41,657 bases of DNA from a virus. The notes below the pieces were generated by a model that was not told where the DNA came from, ran no database searches, and was given only the letters and a program-made list of their open reading frames with translations. Positions 35,414 to 41,657 of the stretch are shown here, in pieces. Location: the IMG/VR virus record IMGVR_UViG_3300027868_000014, positions 1 to 41,657 of that record. One strand, 5' to 3'. The first letter of the stretch is position 1, and each line of letters opens with the position of its first letter. Both the position numbers and the translations under genes were made by a program.

Positions 35414-37195
35414 TTAATACCTTAGCGATACGTTTCTGATTTCGCCCTTGACAATGGCCTTAACAACCTCAATTGCTTTCTCTTCCTCTATACCAAGAAG
35501 CATCAACCCTGATTTCACCTGATTATTAATCTTGGATCTGTGATCAACATCGGCCTGCCTTGCTGCATCCTGCCTGTCTTTCTCATCTTGTGCATCTTTT
35601 ATGCCTTTCTCTTTCGCGGCTTGCCTTGCCTGTTCAGCTTGTACGGCTTCCCTTTGCTCCCGGGCTGCTTTCTCTTCGGCGGCTTTGATATCGTCAAGGC
35701 GTTTTTGCTCTGCTGCTTTAGCCTCCTGAATCCTGCGTTCCTCTGCGAGTCTTTCACGTTCAGCGGCATATTTCTTTTCTTGCGCCGCCCTTGCTTCTGC
35801 TTCAGCCTTTTCCCGTGCCGCTTTCTCTTCAGATGCTTTGGCTTCGGCTATTTGCCTTTCGGCATCTTCTTTTTCATTTCGCGCTTTTTCTTCCGCTTCT
35901 CTTATCGCTTTTTCGGCAGCGTCTCTTTTTAATTGCTCTTCATGGGCTATGCGCTCACTTTCTACCCGGTCGGCTTCTTCTTTGGCCTTGCGCTCATATT
36001 CTGCCAGATGTGCAGCTTCTTCTTTCTTCCGCATATCACGTTCCCGGTTAAAGAGATCGTTTTCAGATATCGCGCTTTCAAAGGCCTGATCATAATCAGC
36101 TATTACCGCGGCATCCCACTCGGCTTGTTCTACGGCCAAAGCTTCATCTGCCTTGCGCTTTTCTTCGGCGGCTTCCCAATCAGTCAAGGGCTGGCGTACC
36201 TCTATTTTAAGAGAATCAAGAAACTCCCTTGTTTTTCTTCGCTCCCCATCTATTGGATCTATCATTATCTTGTATGTTTCTTTGAGCTTCTTTCCCATAC
36301 CATCAAGCAGTGTCTTGGAGCTGGCGACTTTGGCGGCGTTTGAAGCTATGGCCTTGCGCCCTTTTACGGTTACAAGGTCTGGTACATGGGCTTTAGCTTT
36401 TTTGGCGATCTCTTCAAGTATTGCGTCCATGCCTCCGGCTTTAAAAATGTCAGAAGATACAAGCTCTTTAGCTACGATCAGTTCTTTAGTTTCAGTTGTT
36501 GTATCATTTTTCATGTTTGATTCGTCAATTGCAAGTTCCGATATTTTTTCAGCCGGAATAGAGGGACCGGACGAGATTTTGTTTTTATCTACACCATTAA
36601 TTTTATCTTGAATCTCTTCCCAAAACCTTAAGCATGCAGTTTCAAGTTTATTAAAATAGTCTACGTCTGGAAAGATAGTCGTTACATTAATATCCATGTC
36701 AATCATTCCATCTGGATCTTTAAAAAAAGAAATAAAATCCCATTCGTCATAACCAGAGATCCACAATCCCCCAAGTACTTGAGGTTTGTAGTTGCTTGGA
36801 AGCCCTGCCTTTATACTTTCAAGGTGGGATTTATGGCTTATGCGGCTTTTTATTTCAATGCCTTTTTTGGGGTAGATTACGCCATCTGGAGAGCATGATA
36901 TAAAATCATATTTCGGATGAACTATCATGGCTATCTCTTGGACTGCTACCTCTTTTCCATTGGATAGCATGTACCATTCATATTGAGCTCTTGCCTCTGC
37001 CTCCATTTCGGCCCCATGCTTGAACCATGGTTTGCTATCCTCCCCGAAATTAGGGACTCCGGTTATATTGTCAATCAATTCTTGCTGGTAATTTCGGTAC
37101 CTTTTCGTTGTAGGAGATGCAAGAACGTCCCCAAACCTTGAGGAGGTTATTTTGCATTTTCTGGCCGCGAACCATTCCGGCGAGTTTTGTATCAT
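35414..37195 (-). CDS. YqaJ-type exonuclease fused to coiled-coil phage protein
   Basis: 593 residues. Residues 1-200 are a lambda-exonuclease-like (YqaJ) nuclease: EWFAARKCKITSSRFGDVLA, GAEMEAEARAQYE (61-73), Asp104 in CSPDGVIY, Glu114-x-Lys116 in GIEIKS, and YKPQVLGGLW (137-146). Residues about 285-360 (PDLVTVKGRKAIASNAAKVA..., REFLDSLKIEVRQPLTDWEA) match a separate phage protein of unknown function. That match continues through a long Ala/Glu/Lys coiled coil (360-550) to a characteristic C-terminus (VEV..IVKGEIRNVSLRY). It resects DNA ends for annealing with the ERF protein encoded just upstream (ATGA overlap). Confidence 0.85.
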   Translation of the reverse strand: MIQNSPEWFAARKCKITSSRFGDVLASPTTKRYRNYQQELIDNITGVPNFGEDSKPWFKHGAEMEAEARAQYEWYMLSNGKEVAVQEIAMIVHPKYDFISCSPDGVIYPKKGIEIKSRISHKSHLESIKAGLPSNYKPQVLGGLWISGYDEWDFISFFKDPDGMIDMDINVTTIFPDVDYFNKLETACLRFWEEIQDKINGVDKNKISSGPSIPAEKISELAIDESNMKNDTTTETKELIVAKELVSSDIFKAGGMDAILEEIAKKAKAHVPDLVTVKGRKAIASNAAKVASSKTLLDGMGKKLKETYKIMIDPIDGERRKTREFLDSLKIEVRQPLTDWEAAEEKRKADEALAVEQAEWDAAVIADYDQAFESAISENDLFNRERDMRKKEEAAHLAEYERKAKEEADRVESERIAHEEQLKRDAAEKAIREAEEKARNEKEDAERQIAEAKASEEKAAREKAEAEARAAQEKKYAAERERLAEERRIQEAKAAEQKRLDDIKAAEEKAAREQREAVQAEQARQAAKEKGIKDAQDEKDRQDAARQADVDHRSKINNQVKSGLMLLGIEEEKAIEVVKAIVKGEIRNVSLRY

Positions 37196-37842
37196 TCAGA
37201 TTTCTCCTCTTTTTTAGGATTAGTATCTAATGCTTTGATGAGTGTTTCTGCTTCCTCGAATTTATCAGCAGGCAGTGCCCATATATTCTGAACATTCATA
37301 CGCTTATATGCGAAAGCCTGCAAAGTAGCATCTACAGGATAACCTTTTCCATTAACAATATTCTGTAGATCTTGAACCTGAGCCTGCGTGATGTATTCAG
37401 TGGTTTTTTGCTCGAATCGCTCCGGGTCATCTTCTGAAGTTGGTATTTGAAAGTATTTCATCATGAAATACCGTTCTGAATACGTTAGAGCACCACCAAA
37501 TGCCATAGAAGGGTCTTTCATGTGTGTACCAGTGGCAAACCACGGCACGATTATCATCTCCTCTGACTCCGAATCGTGCCATGTGTAAGACATAAACAAA
37601 TCAACAAGGAAATCTTTATTTGAGGGGCTATTTTTCGTAGGGGCATCCACGAGCCCGGTGTTGGCTTTTGTTATTGATGGGGATAAAAGTACTCCATGGG
37701 TATTCATCCCCTCTCTGATTTTATGTAGAAGCATAGCAGCGTCAACATATTTCCCCCGTTCACCTTTCTCCGTCTTCTGTAAAAAATCAATAGACTTTCT
37801 AATATTTATCAACTTCTGTCTTAAGTTTAATTTTTCTTCCAT
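37192..37842 (-). CDS. erf: ERF-family single-strand annealing protein
   Basis: 216 residues. GKYVDAAMLLHKIREGMNTH, followed by GVLL, and PSMAFGGALTYSERYFMMKY with DDPE is the ERF superfamily core. C-terminal helical part with an acidic/basic tail. It pairs with the exonuclease to recombine phage DNA and promote concatemers or circularisation. Overlaps genes on both sides by 1-4 nt. Confidence 0.9.
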   Translation of the reverse strand: MEEKLNLRQKLINIRKSIDFLQKTEKGERGKYVDAAMLLHKIREGMNTHGVLLSPSITKANTGLVDAPTKNSPSNKDFLVDLFMSYTWHDSESEEMIIVPWFATGTHMKDPSMAFGGALTYSERYFMMKYFQIPTSEDDPERFEQKTTEYITQAQVQDLQNIVNGKGYPVDATLQAFAYKRMNVQNIWALPADKFEEAETLIKALDTNPKKEEKSE

Positions 37843-38135
37843 TACCCTCTCCCATCTTTTTTAGGATAAATTTTATCCGGTGAAACATCCCCAAAGCCTG
37901 CCTGACCATTTCCGCCCTTACCTGCCCTTACCTTGATATCGTGCTCTGCCAATTTGATTAAATGGCTCTGCATGTTTTTTTTGACATAATCCTCTGCGGT
38001 CCATGACCATGGGTATATACCCCAATACATAAAATCTTTGCTGGTCTTATGGTAATAGAACGACACTTGATATGTGTAGCCATTGACCTTTACGAGCTTG
38101 GTGTATTTCTCGTTGTTTCTATCGGTTAAATCCAT
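37842..38135 (-). CDS. Hypothetical protein in recombination operon
   Basis: 97 residues from ATG 38135, chosen by AAAGGA 6 nt upstream; the frame extends to 38261 but would overlap other genes. Tyr/Trp-rich N-terminal half (GYTYQVSFYYHKTSKDFMYW then GIYPWSW) and basic Gly-rich C-terminus (RAGKGGNGQAGFGD). It might be a DNA-binding accessory; no family recognised. Confidence 0.6.
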   Translation of the reverse strand: MDLTDRNNEKYTKLVKVNGYTYQVSFYYHKTSKDFMYWGIYPWSWTAEDYVKKNMQSHLIKLAEHDIKVRAGKGGNGQAGFGDVSPDKIYPKKDGRG

Positions 38136-38146
38136 GTGTCGTCCTT

Positions 38147-38287
38147 TTATAGGTACATGCCAGCAATACAGATGAATAAAATTGCCGCCAAAAACAGCAA
38201 CCCTATAGCCAGCTCTATAAAAGTCAGCCCTTCCTCTTCCGGCTTTGCATCCTGCTTCCACCAGATTTCTCGATAATCACGTTTCAT
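38147..38287 (-). CDS. Single-pass membrane peptide
   Basis: 46 residues from ATG 38287 with GGAG 8 nt upstream. Basic N-terminus (MKRDYREIWWKQDAK), then a transmembrane helix (LAIGLLFLAAILFICIAGMY). The longer in-frame extension to 38422 overlaps the next gene and is rejected. Function unknown. Confidence 0.6.
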   Translation of the reverse strand: MKRDYREIWWKQDAKPEEEGLTFIELAIGLLFLAAILFICIAGMYL

Positions 38288-38450
38288 TTTTAGTCTCCTG
38301 ATATCCTTTAAACTCTGCCCATTCGTGGAGCTGGTCCTGTGTAAAAACGTCTTCCGGGTCCATGTTTTCCTTGATCCATTTAACCGCTGCATCAAGCGGC
38401 CATGGGTTTGTGTCTTTGGCAAATTTTTTGTTGTATTCTGGTAGTGCCAT
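38277..38450 (-). CDS. Small hypothetical protein
   Basis: 57 residues, excellent ribosome binding site GGAGGTGATTTG before ATG 38450. Starts MALPEYNKKFAKDTNPWPLD and has PEDVFTQDQLHEWAEFKGY, a pattern common in small phage proteins encoded near recombination genes. ATGA-coupled to the upstream gene. Confidence 0.65.
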   Translation of the reverse strand: MALPEYNKKFAKDTNPWPLDAAVKWIKENMDPEDVFTQDQLHEWAEFKGYQETKNET

Positions 38451-38617
38451 CAAATCACCTCCAAATTAGCAACCGGAACAATGCTGTTGAATCCAATGAG
38501 TTTCACGCAAAGCCGTTTCCTGTGCATGAATACATCTGATTCGATGATAGATCCCTGAATTGTCTGCTTTTGCCGGAGTAGGACCGCAGAGCCTTTTTTT
38601 ATTATTTTAGCTGGCAT
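38450..38617 (-). CDS. Small basic hypothetical protein
   Basis: 55 residues from ATG 38617, coupled to the HTH gene by TAATG. Starts MPAKIIKKGSAVLLRQKQT; predicted small beta-barrel-like, basic. No family recognised. Confidence 0.6.
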   Translation of the reverse strand: MPAKIIKKGSAVLLRQKQTIQGSIIESDVFMHRKRLCVKLIGFNSIVPVANLEVI

Positions 38618-38823
38618 TAAACCCCCTGCTTCCGCATCATATTAACGATAAGTTTTGGCACTCCATAATTGGTATATTTAAGGAGCATCTTATCCGAAAC
38701 CCTGCCGCCCTTTGTATGTTTTGTTATAGTGCTTGTACTTACGTCTATATCACTTGCCATTTTAGTTTTTGTTGTTCTGTTGCGTCTTAACCATCTGTTA
38801 AGTTCGTGTTCTTTTTCAGTCAT
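38617..38823 (-). CDS. Cro-like HTH regulator of the leftward operon
   Basis: 68 residues, ribosome binding site GGAG. KTKMASDIDVSTSTITKHTK is a helix-turn-helix (recognition helix near VSTSTITKH), basic with KMLLKYTNYGVPKL afterwards. First gene of the leftward transcript, 30 bp from a promoter carrying repeated GGCAA boxes, so autoregulation of the divergent switch is likely (inference). Confidence 0.75.
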   Translation of the reverse strand: MTEKEHELNRWLRRNRTTKTKMASDIDVSTSTITKHTKGGRVSDKMLLKYTNYGVPKLIVNMMRKQGV

Positions 38824-38854
38824 TATCCGTCTCCGTTAAAGTTGATTATGGTGG

Positions 38855-38883
38855 ATAATAAAACAATAATCAGGCAAAGTCAA
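38855..38883 (-). promoter_or_regulatory. Leftward early promoter
   Basis: Minus strand TTGACT (38883-38878), 17 nt, TATTAT (38860-38855). Drives HTH-recombination genes. Confidence 0.75.
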
Positions 38884-38899
38884 GGCAATAATCAGGCAA
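38864..38899. promoter_or_regulatory. Candidate operator array in the leftward promoter
   Basis: CAATAATCAGGCAA occurs at 38864-38877 and 38886-38899, flanking the -35. GGCAA appears three times at exact 11-bp spacing (38873, 38884, 38895), so sites face the same side of the helix. Confidence 0.7.
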
Positions 38900-38918
38900 T
38901 AAAAAAGAAAGAAAGAGT

Positions 38919-38947
38919 TTGACAAACAAGCCCGATAAGAATAGTAT
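38919..38947 (+). promoter_or_regulatory. Rightward early promoter
   Basis: TTGACA (38919-38924), 17 nt, TAGTAT (38942-38947). Divergent from the leftward promoter, whose -35 is 36 bp away. Transcription would start near 38953, at the base of the leader hairpin. Confidence 0.75.
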
Positions 38948-38952
38948 GAATC

Positions 38953-39011
38953 ATCAACTAAACGTCCTCACTGATTCGGCAACGCTCCGCAATTACAGAA
39001 CGTAAGTTGAT
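38953..39011 (+). promoter_or_regulatory. Structured 5' leader of the rightward early operon
   Basis: A single nested hairpin accounts for the whole stretch: ATCAACT/AGTTGAT (38953-38959, 39005-39011), ACGT/ACGT (38962-38965, 39000-39003), CTG/CAG, ATT/AAT, CGG/CCG with loop CAACGCT. It begins at the expected transcription start, 41 nt before the first gene. Could stabilise the mRNA or act as a cis-regulator. Confidence 0.65.
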
Positions 39012-39051
39012 ACGCAAAAGCAAACTTAATCATTATTAAAGGGGATACAAA

Positions 39052-39255
39052 ATGATAGGTATAAAATTCAAAAAATGTAACGGTGAACTCGCGGAGGCAA
39101 TATCTGAGCCATTCGTTCAGCCTGATAGAAATAATGAATTATGCGGTCATATTATGATTAAAAACCTAATTGATAATACCATTGAATGTTTAGACATGTG
39201 CGATATGCATAAAGTTTTTACTGACTCTGAATATGAAGCATGGAATAAATCTTAA
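39052..39255 (+). CDS. Hypothetical early protein
   Basis: 67 residues, ribosome binding site AAAGGGG. Contains NNELCGHIMIKNLIDNTIEC and LDMCDMHKVF; three or four Cys and His could bind metal. First gene of the rightward early transcript. No family recognised. Confidence 0.6.
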   Translation: MIGIKFKKCNGELAEAISEPFVQPDRNNELCGHIMIKNLIDNTIECLDMCDMHKVFTDSEYEAWNKS

Positions 39256-39286
39256 CATTTATCAACCATTTATAAGGGGATAACCG

Positions 39287-39559
39287 ATGAGCGATTCAAC
39301 GTTATCAATGGAATTTATCGAGAGATTCCACAACATGAATTTAGCGGTTAAGACAGCCCATGAGGTAGCCGCACAGAAAGCTAACGATCTTGCAGAGGCT
39401 TGCATGAAAGAAGTGCAGCAGATGAAAGCGTACCTTGATCGCTTAGAAGCAGAGCTTGACGAGCAAAAAGCAGAAGTGGAAAAGCTCAAGAGTGTTGTGA
39501 AATCAAAACAGGAAACGCTTGATCGGTTAACAGCAGAGTTAGATTCCTGTGGAAGCTGA
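39287..39559 (+). CDS. Coiled-coil early protein
   Basis: 90 residues, ribosome binding site AAGGGG. Residues 25-88 are a continuous heptad-rich coiled coil (MKAYLDRLEAELDEQKAEVE, KLKSVVKSKQETLDRLTAEL). Probably dimeric; no enzymatic motif. Overlaps the next small gene by 11 nt. Confidence 0.65.
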   Translation: MSDSTLSMEFIERFHNMNLAVKTAHEVAAQKANDLAEACMKEVQQMKAYLDRLEAELDEQKAEVEKLKSVVKSKQETLDRLTAELDSCGS

Positions 39560-39707
39560 AAAAGAGTTGTCAAAAATCCGCAAAATGTCATGCCGGGAAT
39601 TGTTTTGGGAGCGTTGGCGGGGGCCGATGAAGAAGCTGGAGAAGGTTTACGCAGGCTCAGAACTTTACAAGGAGCACATGATAAAAAAGGAGGTGATAAG
39701 TGGATAA
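39549..39707 (+). CDS. Small basic protein with GTG start
   Basis: 52 residues (MEAEKELSKIRKMSCRELFW..., ending IKKEVISG). It fills the gap between its neighbours and overlaps both (11 and 8 nt). No separate ribosome binding site, so expression would depend on coupling. Confidence 0.5.
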   Translation: MEAEKELSKIRKMSCRELFWERWRGPMKKLEKVYAGSELYKEHMIKKEVISG

Positions 39708-40182
39708 GCTGGAACTAAAATATGGAATAAATGTTTTCGAACAAATAGACAGCGAGATAAGGAATGGTGCTATCTCTGAATATTTCAAGACGCATTATGG
39801 GAAGCCTTATTCGCTTGTAACGCTGGCCCAAGTGATCTCCAAAAAAAAACGTCCCGTTGAAATAAATGAACTACTCGAGACTATTCTCGGTACAAGAAGA
39901 AACGCTTATTTTACATCTGTAACTCTTCCAAAATTAAGAATGTTATTTCCGGAAGAAAAATTTCCAGTTAGACTTAATAAAGCCCGACCATCAATGATAA
40001 AAAGCAGGCATGGGACATACATAAGAATTAAGTCACGCCACAAGCCTAAGAACCCTAAAGGTGAGTTGTATTCAGGAACTTGCATAGAGTGCTTAAGTGC
40101 ATATAAATGCGATATAGAAAAGAATCCTGCCAATTTATGTGTATGCCTTAAATGCGCACCAAATGGCGTTGTATATCAATAA
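39700..40182 (+). CDS. Hypothetical protein with C-terminal zinc site
   Basis: 160 residues from a GTG at 39700, decided by the near-perfect AAGGAGGTG 5 nt upstream. N-terminal 95 residues helical (SLVTLAQVISKKKRPVEINE). The C-terminal third is basic (SRHGTYIRIKSRHKPKNPKG) followed by CIECLSAYKCDIE...CVCLKC, a Cys-rich zinc-binding end. Possible nucleic-acid binding; family unknown. Confidence 0.65.
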   Translation: MDKLELKYGINVFEQIDSEIRNGAISEYFKTHYGKPYSLVTLAQVISKKKRPVEINELLETILGTRRNAYFTSVTLPKLRMLFPEEKFPVRLNKARPSMIKSRHGTYIRIKSRHKPKNPKGELYSGTCIECLSAYKCDIEKNPANLCVCLKCAPNGVVYQ

Positions 40183-40204
40183 CCACCAACCAAGGAGAGT
40201 AAAA

Positions 40205-40354
40205 ATGAGCAACGAATCACACGACTACTACAGCGAATCCGAAATATCAAAAATGGCAATCGATAAAGAGCTTGCCGAAGCTTTTGAGATGAACGATAAC
40301 CGGAAACTATCCCATGATGAGTCGTGGGATATGGCCCTGAAAGAAATGGATTAA
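40205..40354 (+). CDS. Small acidic protein
   Basis: 49 residues from ATG 40205 (AAGGAGAG upstream): starts MSNESHDYYSESEISKMAID, ends MALKEMD. Very acidic and helical. No family recognised. Confidence 0.6.
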   Translation: MSNESHDYYSESEISKMAIDKELAEAFEMNDNRKLSHDESWDMALKEMD

Positions 40355-40396
40355 TAAATCGTGGGCGCAAACATCCGGCCCCACACAGGAGGTCCA

Positions 40397-40534
40397 ATGT
40401 CAAAAGCAATCGACTATCTATTCTGCAAAAAATGCGGGTCAAATACAGAATGCAAAATAAGGCCAGGGGGCAATAAATGGCAGTGCGTAAACCCAAAGTG
40501 CAGAGCGTGCACGTTCGAACCTGTGAAAAAATGA
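40397..40534 (+). CDS. Zinc-ribbon protein
   Basis: 45 residues, ribosome binding site AGGAGG 5 nt upstream. FCKKCGSNTECKIR and WQCVNPKCRACTF give the CxxC...C..C ribbon pattern. A GTGGG/CCCAC hairpin (40361-40365, 40380-40384) stands just before the ribosome binding site. ATGA overlap with the next gene. Confidence 0.7.
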   Translation: MSKAIDYLFCKKCGSNTECKIRPGGNKWQCVNPKCRACTFEPVKK

Positions 40535-40686
40535 CCCTACAGCGAGCCGCCCAACTTGCAGAATACGGCATGCGGTCGGCGGTAATGGCAAAATTAAGGG
40601 GCAAATCTACCGTATGGGCTGACAAAAACCTAAAGTCGGATAAAATCACAATCTGTAACAGTAACGCAAATGATGACAAACAATAA
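40531..40686 (+). CDS. Small basic protein
   Basis: 51 residues from ATG 40531, preferred because it overlaps the zinc-ribbon stop (ATGA). An in-frame ATG at 40477 with AGGGGG upstream would add 18 residues and overlap by 58 nt. MTLQRAAQLAEYGMRSAVMA is helical; AAQLAEYGMRSAVMAKLR could be a small HTH. Confidence 0.5.
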   Translation: MTLQRAAQLAEYGMRSAVMAKLRGKSTVWADKNLKSDKITICNSNANDDKQ

Positions 40687-40722
40687 CAAAAACCACCGGT
40701 CAATCCGGGGTTAGGGGATTAG

Positions 40723-41019
40723 ATGAAAGATTTAAAATGGACAAGCGTTAAAGACGGATTGCCAGAAGAAAGTGGTGAATACTTTTGTGTCCGGTACAAG
40801 ATGCCATATAAACCCGAGATAATGTCCTTTAATAATGGTTATGAGGAGCATTGCGATAATAGCGAGCCTCATTGGTACGATCAACTTGGGCATATGAACG
40901 GAGGAGGAGGGGGCCGTAAGAACTATACTGATATGACAGAAGACGAAAAATTCTTTCACGACAATTATGGAAAAGTGACACACTGGTTCACAAGTCCTGA
41001 TAGACCTGATGAAGAATAA
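40723..41019 (+). CDS. DUF551-like protein
   Basis: 98 residues. LKWTSVKDGLPEESGEYFCV at the start and VTHWFTSPDRPDEE at the end fit the DUF551 pattern (W.SV.d.LP...g.Y.v....... VTHWmplP..P). A GGGGG run (about residues 61-65) sits in the loop. Family function unknown. A CCGG/CCGG hairpin precedes its ribosome binding site. Confidence 0.75.
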   Translation: MKDLKWTSVKDGLPEESGEYFCVRYKMPYKPEIMSFNNGYEEHCDNSEPHWYDQLGHMNGGGGGRKNYTDMTEDEKFFHDNYGKVTHWFTSPDRPDEE

Positions 41020-41052
41020 CCCCCCGCATAAGGTACCCCGCGCATCTTTTGT

Positions 41053-41081
41053 TTGACATTGATATTTTTTTGATTTATAGT
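41053..41081 (+). promoter_or_regulatory. Replication promoter
   Basis: TTGACA (41053-41058), 17 nt, TATAGT (41076-41081). Upstream of the initiator-primase operon; short leader. Confidence 0.8.
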
Positions 41082-41121
41082 TTTCACAGAAAGTTTAACA
41101 GAGTACTTAACAGGAGGGTTT

Positions 41122-41292
41122 ATGCAAGACGGAAGAGGCAAGCACATGATTGAACTGAAGAAGAAAAACCGGGCTAGGGTTAAAGAGTGGACAGAAAAAA
41201 ACCCCAATGGAACCATGACGGAAGCGGAAGCAGACCTTAAGCTTTCATATAATGCTCTTATCGGACATCTTCAGGCATTAGGTGTGAGATAA
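41122..41292 (+). CDS. Small basic protein before the initiator
   Basis: 56 residues, ribosome binding site AGGAGGG. Starts MQDGRGKHMIELKKKNRARV; the C-terminal GTMTEAEADLKLSYNALIGH followed by LQALGVR looks like a half HTH, seen in small phage proteins beside initiators. The stop overlaps the initiator start (TAATG). Confidence 0.65.
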   Translation: MQDGRGKHMIELKKKNRARVKEWTEKNPNGTMTEAEADLKLSYNALIGHLQALGVR

Positions 41293-41657
41293 TGAAGGTA
41301 GATTTTTTCAGGACAATTACAGCGATCGTGGAAGCCGATGTTTCCCCTATATCAAAAGCTGCAATGATTTGCCTGTTAAACTACCGCAACTCAAAAACCG
41401 GAGCTTGTTATCCTGCTATTGCAACGATAAGCGAAGGTGTCGGAGCCGGAGTGACTGCAATCAAAACAGCACTTACGGAATTGAAGGAGAAAGAATTAGT
41501 TTCATGGGAAAGTAAGGTTCCCAAGTATGGCAACGCAAAAGTCAATCATTACAGCCTCTTATTCATATGGTCGTTAAACGGCTATATCAGCGACCAGACG
41601 CCCGACCAGACGCCCGACCAGACGCCCGACCAGACGCCAGACCAAACGCCCGACCCA
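41292..41657 (+). CDS. Replication initiator, N-terminal HTH part (continues at base 1)
   Basis: 122 codons to the end of the window. Residues 1-95 resemble the HTH_36 type winged-helix domain of phage replication proteins: SPISKAAMICLLNYRNSKTG, then ACYPAIATISEGVGAGVTAI (recognition region) and KVNHYSLLFIWS. From residue 101 the chain becomes Asp-Gln-Thr-Pro repeats that continue at base 1. The repeat DNA inside an initiator gene recalls lambda O, where the origin lies within the gene. Confidence 0.75.
   Translation, partial: MKVDFFRTITAIVEADVSPISKAAMICLLNYRNSKTGACYPAIATISEGVGAGVTAIKTALTELKEKELVSWESKVPKYGNAKVNHYSLLFIWSLNGYISDQTPDQTPDQTPDQTPDQTPDP
41592..41657 (+). repeat. 12-bp tandem repeat (gaccagacgccc), continuing at 1-57
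   Basis: Five units plus a 6-bp remnant at the right end and nearly five units at the left end (1-57), all in frame as DQTP. The true copy number across the junction is not certain, because an assembler would collapse or trim such a repeat. Confidence 0.9.

Noticed and set aside
35540-36611. Long plus-strand ORFs opposite the exonuclease gene
   Set aside because: They are mirror frames of the Ala/Glu/Lys coiled coil, giving Phe/Leu- or Ser/Ala-rich shadows.
38147-38422. Full-length 91-codon minus-strand frame
   Set aside because: The first 45 codons overlap a better-supported gene (38277-38450); the internal ATG at 38287 has a ribosome binding site.

Overview
The window reads as one essentially complete genome of a tailed bacteriophage with a contractile tail (myovirus). 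Its two ends lie inside the same 12-bp tandem repeat (encoding Asp-Gln-Thr-Pro), and the gene that runs off the right end continues in frame at the left end. The molecule is therefore most simply a circular (or circularly permuted) genome of about 41.7 kb, opened by the assembly inside a repeat. A tail sheath, tube, baseplate wedges and spike are all present. Promoters look like bacterial sigma-70 and Shine-Dalgarno sequences are strong. I see no integrase, transposase, tRNA gene or DNA polymerase, and the host cannot be named from sequence alone.

Layout. (1) 41053..5457 across the junction: rightward replication and early genes. These are an HTH initiator carrying the DQTP repeat, a Toprim primase-helicase, small zinc-binding and hypothetical proteins, an XRE-like regulator, a RusA resolvase and an M15 peptidase endolysin. 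(2) 5458..9652: accessory and lysis region with two copies of a promoter-plus-structured-RNA module, a Gly/Tyr/Asp low-complexity protein, an amidase-like protein without its first zinc ligand, a Cys-rich orphan and small membrane proteins. (3) 9652..15629: packaging and head genes (TerS, TerL, DUF1073-type portal, head morphogenesis protein, appendage proteins). (4) 15672..18989: a leftward cassette of about eleven small genes, including an Imm-type superinfection-exclusion protein and an HTH regulator, plus a gene-free structured stretch. It interrupts the rightward morphogenesis operon. (5) 19118..35013: protease-scaffold, cement and major capsid proteins, head-tail connectors, sheath, tube, frameshifted tail chaperones, tape measure, baseplate, fibre and fibre accessory, with a free-standing HNH endonuclease between sheath and tube. 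(6) 35115..38823: leftward genes, mainly a recombination operon (HTH, small proteins, ERF annealing protein, YqaJ-type exonuclease fused to a coiled-coil protein). (7) 38855..41019: divergent promoters and rightward small early genes leading back to replication.

How it works together. The divergent promoter pair near 38.9 kb looks like the early switch: leftward recombination and rightward small genes. A further promoter at 41053 drives initiator and helicase. Most genes are coupled by ATGA or TAATG overlaps, so a few promoters serve long operons. The control region is rich in RNA structure: two pseudoknot-terminator RNAs with the same architecture, a 59-nt structured leader, stable-tetraloop hairpins placed directly before ribosome binding sites, and an identical 27-nt 5' leader shared by two distant operons on opposite strands. 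The duplicated pseudoknot RNA is the best candidate here for an undescribed element.
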